64,000 bases of DNA from the NCBI RefSeq assembly GCF_900176395.1, contig NZ_FWXL01000001.1, positions 372,001 to 436,000 on the forward strand, given 5' to 3'. The stretch's first letter is position 1, and every line of letters starts with the position of its first letter. The notes below the pieces were generated by a model. That model searched no databases and had not been told where the DNA came from. It saw nothing but the letters and a program-made list of their open reading frames with translations. The translations under genes and the position numbers were made by a program. Positions 37,348 to 46,091 of the stretch are shown piece by piece. This DNA is from Novosphingobium sp. B1 (lineage in GTDB: Bacteria; Pseudomonadota; Alphaproteobacteria; Sphingomonadales; Sphingomonadaceae).

Positions 37348-38723
37348 GCTGGTTGGACCGAGGCAGGCGTTGCAACCACTCGGCCTTCGCGCACCCAGAG
37401 CACTGACAGTCCTGCCAACAGGAGGCAAACGCCGCAGAACATCAGCATGTTGCGCGGATCGCCCCCGAGCACCTGCTTGTAGGCATCAAATCCCAGAGTG
37501 ATGAACCCGAGATCCAGGCTGCTCATCACGATTGCGAAGAGCAGCATTGGGATCACGATCATCATGTTGAAGATGCCCATGTAGACCCCAGTGCGATGGG
37601 GTGGGATCGAGTTGCTCAGGATGGCATAGGGATTTCCCATGATGCTTCCCCACGCGAGGCCGATGCCTATGGCGGGGACAAACAGTAGTGCCTTGTCCGT
37701 CACGTTGGGCAACAGCACCATGCCGATGCCTCCGGCAAACAGGCAGATAGCGTGGAGGGGGCCGGGGCCGATCCGCTTGACCAGCGGTACCATCGCAAAT
37801 GCCGTGACAAAGGCGATCGCGTTGTAGAACGCAGCAATCTCACCATTGGTCAGGACAGCGGTGTGAAAGGAACTGCTGTGTGCGTCGGTCGTGCCATACA
37901 CGGTGCGACTGATCGAGTAGACCGCATATGTCCAATAACCCGACATGCCGACCCATTGGAAAAGGCTCATCAGGCCGAGCTTGCGCATGGCCAAGGGCAT
38001 ATCGGCGATTGCACCGGCAATCTCGCGCAGGGTCGCCGCAGGCCCCTTTGGCAGCGTTCTGATATGAGTTATTTCCTGCTGGCTCAATGGCAGCTCGGGC
38101 ACCCTCAATACCGACCAGAGTATGGTGCCGAGCGAAAGAGCCGCGCCGACCATGAAAACAACCCGGACCGTGTAGGGAATTCCATGATCGTCGACCCAGT
38201 CCTGGTTCATGCCAAGGCCAACGAGGATAGAGGGAGTCAGAAAGGCGAGCATCTGGGCAAGGCCGGTGAAGGCGCTTTGCGAAAGAAAGCCGGTCTGGCG
38301 CTGATCCGGGTTCAACCGATCAGACACATAAGCGCGATAGGGCTCCATCGTGATGTTGTTACCGGCATCAAGAATCCACAGCAGCGACATGGCCATGAGG
38401 ATCGAACTCGAAAGCGGCATGAACACCAGGCCAAGGCAGCAAAGGACAGCTCCGATCAGGAAATAGGGGGTGCGACGGCCCCATCGGCTGATCGTGCGGT
38501 CGCTCATCGCTCCGATGATGGGCTGGACAAGAAGCCCCGTGATCGGCCCGGCGAGCTGCAACATGGGAAGCTGCGATTCGTCCGCGCCGAGGTAGCTGTA
38601 GATCGGCCCCATGTTTCCCTGCTGCAGGCCGAAGCTGAATTGCAGGCCAAGAAACCCGAGATTCATTTCGAGAATGCGGGCCAACGGCAGACGTGGTCTA
38701 CGATTTTGGCAGGCTACATCCAT
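37344..38723 (-). CDS. MFS sugar transporter (raffinose/sucrose type)
   Basis: A 459-aa carrier with about 12 membrane spans and the loop motif MSDRTISRWGRRTPYFLIG after TM2, of the same SLC45/GPH-like group as the MFS gene at 23.5 kb. It is the first gene of an operon with GH36 and GH68, so raffinose or melibiose transport is probable. A palindrome CAATCGATTG (38795-38804) lies about 72 bases upstream of its ATG. Confidence 0.88.
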   Translation of the reverse strand: MDVACQNRRPRLPLARILEMNLGFLGLQFSFGLQQGNMGPIYSYLGADESQLPMLQLAGPITGLLVQPIIGAMSDRTISRWGRRTPYFLIGAVLCCLGLVFMPLSSSILMAMSLLWILDAGNNITMEPYRAYVSDRLNPDQRQTGFLSQSAFTGLAQMLAFLTPSILVGLGMNQDWVDDHGIPYTVRVVFMVGAALSLGTILWSVLRVPELPLSQQEITHIRTLPKGPAATLREIAGAIADMPLAMRKLGLMSLFQWVGMSGYWTYAVYSISRTVYGTTDAHSSSFHTAVLTNGEIAAFYNAIAFVTAFAMVPLVKRIGPGPLHAICLFAGGIGMVLLPNVTDKALLFVPAIGIGLAWGSIMGNPYAILSNSIPPHRTGVYMGIFNMMIVIPMLLFAIVMSSLDLGFITLGFDAYKQVLGGDPRNMLMFCGVCLLLAGLSVLWVREGRVVATPASVQPA

Positions 38724-38792
38724 GCTCAGACTCTCCCGTCGGGTTCGCGAGGACCCGTTGCGAGAACCATGTCACAAGCAGACGACTAACAC

Positions 38793-38806
38793 AACAATCG
38801 ATTGCA
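38793..38806. promoter_or_regulatory. Candidate LacI operator upstream of MFS-GH36-GH68
   Basis: AACAATCGATTGCA contains the perfect 10-bp palindrome CAATCGATTG and matches TGCAATCGATTGCA at 12 of 14 positions. Located between the MFS start and the convergent-side MDR gene, in a 122-base gap. Same motif as the sites near 32.9 kb. Confidence 0.6.
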
Positions 38807-38845
38807 TTAACGTGCGAACATAACCTTCGAATTTGGCAGCCGACC

Positions 38846-39853
38846 TCAGGCGTGTGGGTCGATCAGGACCTTGCACTGCTCCGTGCGCTTGCGCAGGCTC
38901 TCGAAAACGTCAGGCGTGGAGCACAGGTCGATCGTGTCCGTGACGAGCAAGCGCGGTTCGATCGCACCGCAAACGAGCGCGTCGAGTGCGGCCTCGTATT
39001 CCTGCCGGGTAAAGAATGCCGAGGTTACAAGTTTCACCTGCTTCGACAGCATTGCAAAGCTGTTGAACGTGTCCGGACGAGTGCAAAGGCCGAGCAGGGT
39101 TACAGTGCCATCGTTGCGCACCTGATCCACCGCCTGCGCAATCAGGCCGGGCACGCCGACGCATTCGAAGACAACATCCGCCTTGCCGCCAACCGCGCGC
39201 TCCGCGCTGCCCACGGGGTCTGCCGGTTCCACGACAAAGTCATGCGCACCCATTTGCAGCGCGCGGTCACGCTGCCATGGCGCGAGGTCTTGCACCACCA
39301 CCCTCCCTGCCCCGAACCGGCGCGCCCAGAAGGCAACAGCCAGGCCAATGGGACCAGCGCCAAGAATCAGTACCTTGTCACCGATGCGCATGCAGCTGAG
39401 TGCGACGCCGTGCAGTGCCACGGCGAGCGGTTCGATGATGGCCCCGTCTGGGAGGCTGGCGCTCGACGGAAGGAGAACGCACTGGTTTGGCCGCGTGAGC
39501 GCGTATTCGGCATAACCCCCGCCCTGCAGTCCGAACCTGTCGCACCATTGAACTTTTCCAGTCCGGCAAGAATGACACTTGCCGCAGCTTTGCAGGGGGA
39601 TGACCGAAACAAGGTCCCCAGCCCTCAGTCCCTCTACGCCCTTGCCAAGCGCAACGACCTCGCCGGCAAACTCGTGGCCGAGAACGGAGCCGGCTCCCGG
39701 CCCGTAGGCCGGGTCCTCGGTCATGTGGAGGTCAGAGCCGCAGATACCACAGCGTCCGACCTTCACGACGACGTCGCCCTCCCCCGGCGTCGGGTCGGCT
39801 ATCGTCTCGACGGCCAATGGCTTGTGCAGACCCTGCATCACGGCGGCGCGCAT
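38846..39853 (-). CDS. Zinc-dependent medium-chain dehydrogenase
   Basis: A 335-aa NAD(P)-dependent alcohol or polyol dehydrogenase. Catalytic zinc ligands are C38 (CGICGSDLH), H60 and E61 (GHEFAGE). Structural zinc cysteines are C90, C93, C96 and C104. The Rossmann motif is ILGAGPIGL. It is the last gene of the catabolic-island operon, ten bases after the SDR. The substrate is unknown; by context it oxidises an alcohol formed from the compound taken up by the upstream receptor. Confidence 0.88.
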   Translation of the reverse strand: MRAAVMQGLHKPLAVETIADPTPGEGDVVVKVGRCGICGSDLHMTEDPAYGPGAGSVLGHEFAGEVVALGKGVEGLRAGDLVSVIPLQSCGKCHSCRTGKVQWCDRFGLQGGGYAEYALTRPNQCVLLPSSASLPDGAIIEPLAVALHGVALSCMRIGDKVLILGAGPIGLAVAFWARRFGAGRVVVQDLAPWQRDRALQMGAHDFVVEPADPVGSAERAVGGKADVVFECVGVPGLIAQAVDQVRNDGTVTLLGLCTRPDTFNSFAMLSKQVKLVTSAFFTRQEYEAALDALVCGAIEPRLLVTDTIDLCSTPDVFESLRKRTEQCKVLIDPHA

Positions 39854-39863
39854 GGGGAGTATC

Positions 39864-40703
39864 CTACTTGTACTTGCCGAGCATCATTCCGCCGTCGATC
39901 ACGACATGGCTGCCGGTCATGTAGTCCGAGGCATCGGACGCGAGCAGGAGGGCTAGAGGCTTAAGTTGCTCGGTTTCGGCCACCGAGCCGAGCGGCACGA
40001 TCGCATCCCAGGCGGCGCGAGCGACTGGATCCTTCTTCAGCCAGCCTCCGCCGATGTTTGTGACGAACGGCCCTGGCGCAATGGCGTTGATGCGGATCTT
40101 GAATTCGGCGAGTTCAAGACCGAGCGCCCGCACCATGTGCAGCACGCCTGCCTTGGCGGGCATGTAGGGCAAGCCGACGATCGGCTCCGTGACCAGCCCG
40201 GCGTTGGACGCCGTGGTGATGATCGAACCTCCGCTGCGGCCGTTTGCACGGCCTGTCTTCTTCATGACGCGCACGGCGTTGCTGACTGTGTAGAACACCC
40301 CGTTGAGGTTGACCTGGATCGACCGGTCCCAGCGGTTGTGGTCGTATGTATCGACCTGGCCCTCCGCGTTGCGATGGCCAGCAGGGTTCCAGAAGCCTGC
40401 GCCAGTGTCGATCCCTGCGTTGGCGAAGCAAATGTCGAGGCCGCCGTAAGCGGCATCGTGCGCATCGAAGGCAGCCGCGACAGCCTCCCAGTTCGACACA
40501 TCGAGTTGATCCGCGCGGACCTCATGGCCATCGGCTCGCAGGCGGGCCGCTTCGCGCTCTGCACCTTCAGCGTCGATATCGGTCAGAGTAACCGCAGCGC
40601 CTGCCTCTGCCATGGCCTCCGCATACGCCAGGCCAATCCCCGATGCGGCACCCGTAACAAGCGCAGAGCGGCCCTTGATATCAAACCTGTCGAGCGTTCC
40701 CAT
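39864..40703 (-). CDS. Short-chain dehydrogenase/reductase
   Basis: A 279-aa SDR with the cofactor motif TGAASGIGLA, the NAG motif (FANAG), catalytic Ser in TTASNAG, and YMPAK as the YxxxK pair. The acidic residue after the second strand (TLTDID) favours NAD over NADP. The ATG at 40703 has GAGAGG six bases upstream; the ATG at 40709 directly abuts that site and is less likely. It sits between the Rieske oxygenase and the MDR on the same strand, so sequential oxidation of an aromatic intermediate is plausible. Confidence 0.88.
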   Translation of the reverse strand: MGTLDRFDIKGRSALVTGAASGIGLAYAEAMAEAGAAVTLTDIDAEGAEREAARLRADGHEVRADQLDVSNWEAVAAAFDAHDAAYGGLDICFANAGIDTGAGFWNPAGHRNAEGQVDTYDHNRWDRSIQVNLNGVFYTVSNAVRVMKKTGRANGRSGGSIITTASNAGLVTEPIVGLPYMPAKAGVLHMVRALGLELAEFKIRINAIAPGPFVTNIGGGWLKKDPVARAAWDAIVPLGSVAETEQLKPLALLLASDASDYMTGSHVVIDGGMMLGKYK

Positions 40704-40729
40704 TGGCATCCTCTCGTTCTTGCTTTCAT

Positions 40730-41797
40730 TCAGGCGGCGCTGAATTCACGCTCGCGGTCGATCAGGCGTTGCAGCATGCGGCGCGCGCGCACGCCGCCGC
40801 CGTCGCCATTCAGGATCAGCGGGCGCAGATCCCAGAATTCTGCACCGCGCATCAGACGGTGGCTGTCGCGGATGATCGGCATGTCTTCCTGCTCGAACGC
40901 GAACTCGAGCGCGGCCCGCATGGCCGCGGTAAATTCGGCGTCGCCAAGCTTGTAGTTACGGGCTGTAGCCCAGAAGTAGTGGGTGGTGTCTGGAGTCTCG
41001 GGGGTAAAAGCGTGGAGCGAGGGCAATAGGGTGCATGCCTCGCGCGGGGTGCCGGGATCGCCGGCGCGAAAATCGAAGTAGAGGACGGCGGGGGCGTGCC
41101 ACTGGACCAAGCCATAGAAGTCCTGTTTGCGTCCTTCTGTGCCCATGACAGCGGAAATACCCACGGACAATTCGTCGTTCAGCCGTATGTACTGGGCGAA
41201 GACGCTCTCCCCGTCCTGCCAGAACTTGCGCTCGCCCTCGGTGAAGGCGCTAGCGACAAGCGCGGGATGGACAAAGTTGGCATGGCTGAGGTCGAGGATG
41301 TTGTCGCTATAGAGTTCGTAATGGCCCTCAGCGATTGTTGCGCCGCGCACTGCTTCCCATTTCGGGTCCGAAAGCCAGCCGAAGTCCGGGATGAGGGCCG
41401 GATCGGCTTTCTCGGGATCGCCCATCCAGATCCACAGCAGGGCGTGGCGCTCGATCAGGGGGTAGACTTGCAGCCGGGCCTCGGGAAGCTGGCCGCCGGG
41501 GTGCGGATTGTTGACACAGCGCCCTTCCCCGCTGAAGCGCAGGCCGTGGTAAGGGCATGCCAAGGCACCATCGACCACGGTGCCATGGCCGAGCGGAGCG
41601 AAGCGGTGCGGGCAGCGACCGGTGATGGCCTGCGCCACACCTTCCGCATTGCGGAATAGCGCGACCGGCTCCTCGAGAAAGGTGCGTTGCTGCGGTTCCG
41701 CACCGAGATCGCCGGCCCAGCCTGCCACGTACCAGGTGTTGCGCAGATACGTGGCCTGAGGCTTGGCGGACAGTTTCGGAACGGGACCATTGCTCAC
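40730..41797 (-). CDS. Rieske non-haem iron oxygenase (VanA-like)
   Basis: Oxygenase component of an aromatic ring-hydroxylating or O-demethylating system. The 355-aa protein has the Rieske ligands C62, H64, C81 and H84, and the mononuclear iron region ILDLSHANFVH (H172, H177). Length and order match the vanillate demethylase/PobA group (single-component oxygenase alpha subunit). The start is GTG at 41797, ten bases after the upstream cupin. No ferredoxin or reductase gene is present in the window, so electron donors must be shared or distant. Confidence 0.88.
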   Translation of the reverse strand: MSNGPVPKLSAKPQATYLRNTWYVAGWAGDLGAEPQQRTFLEEPVALFRNAEGVAQAITGRCPHRFAPLGHGTVVDGALACPYHGLRFSGEGRCVNNPHPGGQLPEARLQVYPLIERHALLWIWMGDPEKADPALIPDFGWLSDPKWEAVRGATIAEGHYELYSDNILDLSHANFVHPALVASAFTEGERKFWQDGESVFAQYIRLNDELSVGISAVMGTEGRKQDFYGLVQWHAPAVLYFDFRAGDPGTPREACTLLPSLHAFTPETPDTTHYFWATARNYKLGDAEFTAAMRAALEFAFEQEDMPIIRDSHRLMRGAEFWDLRPLILNGDGGGVRARRMLQRLIDREREFSAA

Positions 41798-41807
41798 CGC
41801 CGTACCC

Positions 41808-42341
41808 TCAGAGGTAGAGCGCGGGGTTGATCGCGATGTTGTGTTCGCGGCAGTAGCTCTCGTAGTGATTCATGAACCACCACACGTCGAGCGTCTCGAC
41901 GTGATTGCCGTGCTCGTCAAAGAACTCGTTGGCACCCTGCATGTGGAACAGGGCCTTCATGCCGTTCGGATCATCGGTGACGAGCGTGTGCGCCGTGCCT
42001 GGGGTTTCCGTGATGAAATCGCCGGGACGGCAGACCCAGTCATATTCCAGATAGCGGAACGAGCCTTCCAGGCCGATTGCCCAGACCTTGCCGCGGTGCT
42101 TGTGCGTGCCGATGACACCGGGACCCTTGATCCAAAGCACGTTGACGTAGACGTTCTCGCGCACATCGAAGGCAAGGTGACGGATGGCGGCGTTATCTCC
42201 GAACGGGACCCACGGGCTTTCGGCTTGAGAGGACCCGACATAAGTCCCTTCGACGCCCTTCGCACGGATCAGGTCACCGTAGAGTTCGGGAACGTTGACG
42301 ATCTTGTAAGCGCCCGAAGGTGGCGCAGTCATGGTACCCAT
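41808..42341 (-). CDS. 2,4'-dihydroxyacetophenone dioxygenase-like cupin, copy 1
   Basis: A 177-aa cupin resembling 2,4'-dihydroxyacetophenone dioxygenase, which splits an aryl hydroxyketone into a benzoate and formate using iron. The metal set is HxH (THKH), Glu in YLEYDW and His in TAHTLVT. ATG 42341 has GAGG five bases upstream. The next copy (42349-42894) is highly similar, including SPWVPFGDNAAI and the C-terminal AINPxLYL, so this is a tandem duplication. Whether each copy is a dioxygenase needs biochemical evidence. Confidence 0.85.
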   Translation of the reverse strand: MGTMTAPPSGAYKIVNVPELYGDLIRAKGVEGTYVGSSQAESPWVPFGDNAAIRHLAFDVRENVYVNVLWIKGPGVIGTHKHRGKVWAIGLEGSFRYLEYDWVCRPGDFITETPGTAHTLVTDDPNGMKALFHMQGANEFFDEHGNHVETLDVWWFMNHYESYCREHNIAINPALYL

Positions 42342-42348
42342 GGCAGCC

Positions 42349-42894
42349 TCAGAGATAGAGCTTGGGGTTGATGGCGATACCGTTCTCGCGGCAGTAGTTT
42401 TCGTAGTGGTTGATGAACCACCAGACGTCCGTGGTGTCCACGAGCACGGCGTTTTCGTCGTAGAACTCGATCGGGCCCTGCATCCAGCCGAACAGCTTGC
42501 ACCCCTGCGGGTGATCGGTGACGAGCGTGTGGCTCTCACCCGGGGTTTCAAGGATCAGGCCGCCGGGTGTCGCTACCCAGTCATATTCAAGATAGCGGAC
42601 GCTCCCTTCAAGGCAGACCATGGTTATGGTGCCACGGTGGAAATGGGTGCCGATCCCGCCCGGCCCCTTCACCCACAGGATGTTGGAAAACAGGTTCTGG
42701 CGCACATCGAAAGCCAGGTGCTTGATTGCGGCATTGTCGCCAAAGGGAACCCAAGGGCTGTCGATGTCGGTCTGTGCGTCGATATAGCGGCCCCCCGGAC
42801 TCAGTCTCTTGACCAGATCCTTGTGCGCAAACGGTACGTCGACGATCTCGGCCTTGTCGGAAGGCGGGGCGGTCATCACGGCGGCGGTTGTCAT
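42349..42894 (-). CDS. 2,4'-dihydroxyacetophenone dioxygenase-like cupin, copy 2
   Basis: A 181-aa protein of the same family, with HxH (THFH), YLEYDW and ESHTLVT ligands intact. ATG 42894 follows GAGGA with nine-base spacing. It is the closest paralogue of copy 1; nucleotide identity is visible even over the 3' ends. Stop-to-start distance to copy 1 is seven bases, so both are co-translated in one operon. Confidence 0.85.
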   Translation of the reverse strand: MTTAAVMTAPPSDKAEIVDVPFAHKDLVKRLSPGGRYIDAQTDIDSPWVPFGDNAAIKHLAFDVRQNLFSNILWVKGPGGIGTHFHRGTITMVCLEGSVRYLEYDWVATPGGLILETPGESHTLVTDHPQGCKLFGWMQGPIEFYDENAVLVDTTDVWWFINHYENYCRENGIAINPKLYL

Positions 42895-42908
42895 TTCTGC
42901 AAATCCTC

Positions 42909-43442
42909 TCAGCGGATCAGGGTATCGACATAATCGGCGCCAATACCGACCGCGTCGTAATGCTCGCGCGCGGCCTTCATGTAGTCGAACACATCGTAGT
43001 GCCCGACCGTGTTGCCTTCATCGTCCAGCCACATCAGCGGACCCGAAACCACAAAGAACACCTTCATCGGGTCCTCGTGTTCGTAGCAGACCAGAGTGTG
43101 GCTCTCGCCCGGGGTCTCGTAAACGAAATCGCCAGCCGTCGCGGTCCAGCTGTGCTCAAGGTAGGCCCACTTGCCGCTGATGGTGTAGGCCCAGATCGGA
43201 TGCGGGTGGTAATGGCGGTTTACCAGGCCCGCCTGCTTGCTCATCAGGACATCGGCCCACATGTTCTTGGACGGGCTGATCCAGACGGGCTTGGAAAAAA
43301 CCGTCTCGGAAATCGGGACCCAGTAGCGCTCGTCGCCCTCGGCGATCTTGGGCAGGTACACTTCGGGGAGGCCGCCCTCACGAAACACCTTGTCGACCGG
43401 CTTGATGTCTTTCCAGAATTCGGTGTGCGCCGCTTCAGGCAT
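42909..43442 (-). CDS. 2,4'-dihydroxyacetophenone dioxygenase-like cupin, copy 3
   Basis: A 177-aa, more divergent copy: ligands HxH (RHYH), YLEHSW and ESHTLVC are kept, but the N terminus (FWKDIKPVDKVF) differs from copies 1 and 2. It follows the TonB receptor after a hairpin, as the first enzyme gene of the operon. The divergence suggests a different substrate or a heteromeric partner (inference). Confidence 0.83.
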   Translation of the reverse strand: MPEAAHTEFWKDIKPVDKVFREGGLPEVYLPKIAEGDERYWVPISETVFSKPVWISPSKNMWADVLMSKQAGLVNRHYHPHPIWAYTISGKWAYLEHSWTATAGDFVYETPGESHTLVCYEHEDPMKVFFVVSGPLMWLDDEGNTVGHYDVFDYMKAAREHYDAVGIGADYVDTLIR

Positions 43443-43466
43443 GTTCTCTCTCCGCAGTATCCAAGT

Positions 43467-43497
43467 GCAGGCGAGGCCGATTGCTGGCCCCGCCTGC
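43467..43497 (-). other. Intercistronic hairpin after third TonB receptor
   Basis: 12-bp stem with one G-U pair (43467-43478 with 43486-43497), 7-base loop, about 14 bases beyond the receptor stop codon and before the cupin start. No T-run follows on the minus strand. Same position as the hairpins after the two sugar receptors. Confidence 0.7.
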
Positions 43498-43511
43498 CTT
43501 ATCGAGTTTTA

Positions 43512-46031
43512 TCAGAACTCCACGCCAAGGCGCGCGAACCATTCACGCGGGCGGCTGTAGGTGCCGTAGAACTGACCACCGGCGATCTGGGCCTGGCCCG
43601 TCACGAGATAGCGTTCATCGGTTATGTTGGTCATGCCTACGGTCAGCTCCCAATGATTGCCGGACTTGTAGGTGATATTGCCGTTGACGATGTCGGTCGG
43701 GCCGCGCTGCAGCAGGAAGGCCCGCTCGGTATCGTTCCACAGCGAGGTGGTATGGGTCCAGTCAGCCAGCACGACCAGCCTGGCATCTCCGCCCATCGAC
43801 AGCTCGTAGCGCGGGCTGACGTTGAACTTCCACTTCGGCGTCTTGGGCAGATCGGCACCCGGGAAAACGCCTGCCTGGAAAGGATTGGCGGCAACCTGCG
43901 CACCAGCCAGCACGGCGGTGTAGTAGGCGTCGGTGTATCCTACCGAGGCATTGATCAGGAACCCGTCCGTCGGAGCCGCGACAACCTCGACTTCGAAGCC
44001 CTTGATGCGCGCGTCGCCTGCGTTCTGGATCGTCGGCGAGACGCCCTGCTGGAAGTTCAGCTGAATGCCCTTGTAGTCAGTAAGGAATGCTGCTGCGTTG
44101 ACCTGAAGCCGGCGGTCAAGCAGCGTGGACTTGAGGCCCACTTCCCAAGTGGTGGCCTTTTCCTCGTTGAAGTCCGGCGCGGTGGGCAGAGGATTTGACA
44201 GGCGCGTGGTCCAGCCGCCCGTCTTGTAGCCCTTGGACCAGCTTGCGTAGAGCATGGCATCGTCGTTCGGGTGATATTGCAGGCCGATCTTGGGTGAGAA
44301 GTCGCTGAAGGATTTGCGCTGCGTTCCCGCGATGTAATAGCGCAGCGGCTGGCCCGGGTTGGGAAAGCCAGCGGCTACGCGACAAGCATCGCTGATCGGG
44401 TTGATCGAAGCGCAAGGCGGTACGCCGATCTGGGTGAGGATCTTGTAGGTCAGACCATTGGCATCCGACTGGAAGCCTTCGAAGGTCTTGTTCTCCTTGG
44501 TATAGCGTCCACCAACAGTGATGCCGAACTGCTCGGTCGGGCGATAATCGATCTGACCGAAGAATGCGTAGTTCTTGGTCGATAGGTCGTTGGGACCGTC
44601 CACCTGCAGCAGACCTTCGGCAAAGGTCACGTAATCGTGCAGATCGCCTGCTTCCTTGAAGAAGTATGCGCCAAGGACATAGTTCAGTGTCTTGTCCATG
44701 GCTGAGCCGTTGAGCTGCAGTTCCTGGCTGAACTGCCACTGGTTCATCGTGAAGCTGGTATGGAGGAAGTTGAGCGGCGAACCGTCAAGGTCCATCCCGG
44801 CATTCCAGTGAAGCTCGCGATAGGCAGTGATCGACTTGACCATCACCGTGTCCGACAGATCGAACTCTACCGTGCCGGCGCCGCCGTAGGTCTTGAGCTT
44901 CGAGTAATTGTTGCCGTTGGCGTACGATACATCGATATCCTTCGACACGAAGCGATTGTCGTAAGGCAGGCGATTGTTCGCCGGGTTTGCGTCAGCATTC
45001 ACCCCGAAAACGGTCGGGTTGTCGAAGATCGAATTGAGGCCGCCAATTCCGCCTATGTACGCAAAAGCAGGCGGGCCACCGCCGCAGTCGGCGGAAACCA
45101 CACCACGGATCGCGCAGTTGTAGGTTCCGGCAAATACGGCAGGCGTGGTCGAAATAAGCGTGTTGGGGAGCTGCGACTGGTCGATGTTGCCGTAATCACC
45201 CGACAAGGTGATGCGCATGTTGGACTTGTTGTCGTAGCGGAGCTTGCCGCGCAGGTTCCAGACGTTGTCACCGCCTTCGCTACCATAGCCGATGTTGTAA
45301 TAGCCGGCTGCCTTGTAGCGCGTGATTGGCGTTGACGCGAAGTTCTCGGCACCGGGGAACGCTACGCGCTTCACGTAGCCATCGCGGTTTTTGGTCGAGA
45401 AGCTGACCGAGGCGCCCAATCCGTCGGCGAGCGGAACATCGACCGTGCCGCGTGTCTGCAACAGACCAAAACGGCCCGTGGTGACGTCACCCTTGAAGCG
45501 GAATTCGTCGCCCGGATCATGCGTCACGATCGAGATTGCACCGCCGATGGTGTTGCGGCCGAACAGTGTGCCTTGCGGCCCCTTGAGAACTTCGATGCGC
45601 TCGACGTCAGGCAGATCCTGGTTCGCACCGACCGAGCGAGCGAGATAGACGCCATCAAGATAGACGCCGACACCTGGATCGATGTTGAAGGCGAAGTCGT
45701 TGGCACCGATCCCGCGGATGAAAGCCGACAGAACTGCCGAGGAGCCGGAGAACGGCGTGCCGGCATCAAGCGTTACGTTAGGGGAAATGTTCGACAGCGA
45801 GGCGACGCTTCCAACTGCGCGCTCCTGCAACGCGTCTGCACTGAACGCCGAGATCGCAATCGGAACGTCCTGGACGTTCTCCGCGCGCTTTTGTGCGGTT
45901 ACGACGATCTCGGCAATGCCGCCGCTGCTGCCGCTGCCTGCGCTGCCTTCGGCTTGCGCCTGATCCTGTGCCAACGCCGGCGCGGCCAGGACCGTCGCCA
46001 TTGCAGCTATGGAAACCGATGCAATTCTCAT
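43512..46031 (-). CDS. TonB-dependent receptor of the catabolic island
   Basis: The 839-aa outer-membrane receptor has a signal peptide (MRIASVSIAA, cleavage ALA-QD near residue 21), a TonB box (EIVVTAQKR), a plug with VQDVPIAISAFSADALQ and a C-terminal strand ending RLGVEF. This FecA-like subtype with an IVVTAQKR box is common near aromatic and terpenoid degradation genes in sphingomonads. It is the first gene of the operon receptor-cupins-Rieske-SDR-MDR, which suggests import of an aromatic or polycyclic compound (inference). An AraC gene lies 162 bases upstream. Confidence 0.9.
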   Translation of the reverse strand: MRIASVSIAAMATVLAAPALAQDQAQAEGSAGSGSSGGIAEIVVTAQKRAENVQDVPIAISAFSADALQERAVGSVASLSNISPNVTLDAGTPFSGSSAVLSAFIRGIGANDFAFNIDPGVGVYLDGVYLARSVGANQDLPDVERIEVLKGPQGTLFGRNTIGGAISIVTHDPGDEFRFKGDVTTGRFGLLQTRGTVDVPLADGLGASVSFSTKNRDGYVKRVAFPGAENFASTPITRYKAAGYYNIGYGSEGGDNVWNLRGKLRYDNKSNMRITLSGDYGNIDQSQLPNTLISTTPAVFAGTYNCAIRGVVSADCGGGPPAFAYIGGIGGLNSIFDNPTVFGVNADANPANNRLPYDNRFVSKDIDVSYANGNNYSKLKTYGGAGTVEFDLSDTVMVKSITAYRELHWNAGMDLDGSPLNFLHTSFTMNQWQFSQELQLNGSAMDKTLNYVLGAYFFKEAGDLHDYVTFAEGLLQVDGPNDLSTKNYAFFGQIDYRPTEQFGITVGGRYTKENKTFEGFQSDANGLTYKILTQIGVPPCASINPISDACRVAAGFPNPGQPLRYYIAGTQRKSFSDFSPKIGLQYHPNDDAMLYASWSKGYKTGGWTTRLSNPLPTAPDFNEEKATTWEVGLKSTLLDRRLQVNAAAFLTDYKGIQLNFQQGVSPTIQNAGDARIKGFEVEVVAAPTDGFLINASVGYTDAYYTAVLAGAQVAANPFQAGVFPGADLPKTPKWKFNVSPRYELSMGGDARLVVLADWTHTTSLWNDTERAFLLQRGPTDIVNGNITYKSGNHWELTVGMTNITDERYLVTGQAQIAGGQFYGTYSRPREWFARLGVEF

Positions 46032-46091
46032 GGTTTTCCTCTCCCTGTTTTATCCGTTCGATACCCAGACCGGAGCCTTTCCTCCGGGAAC

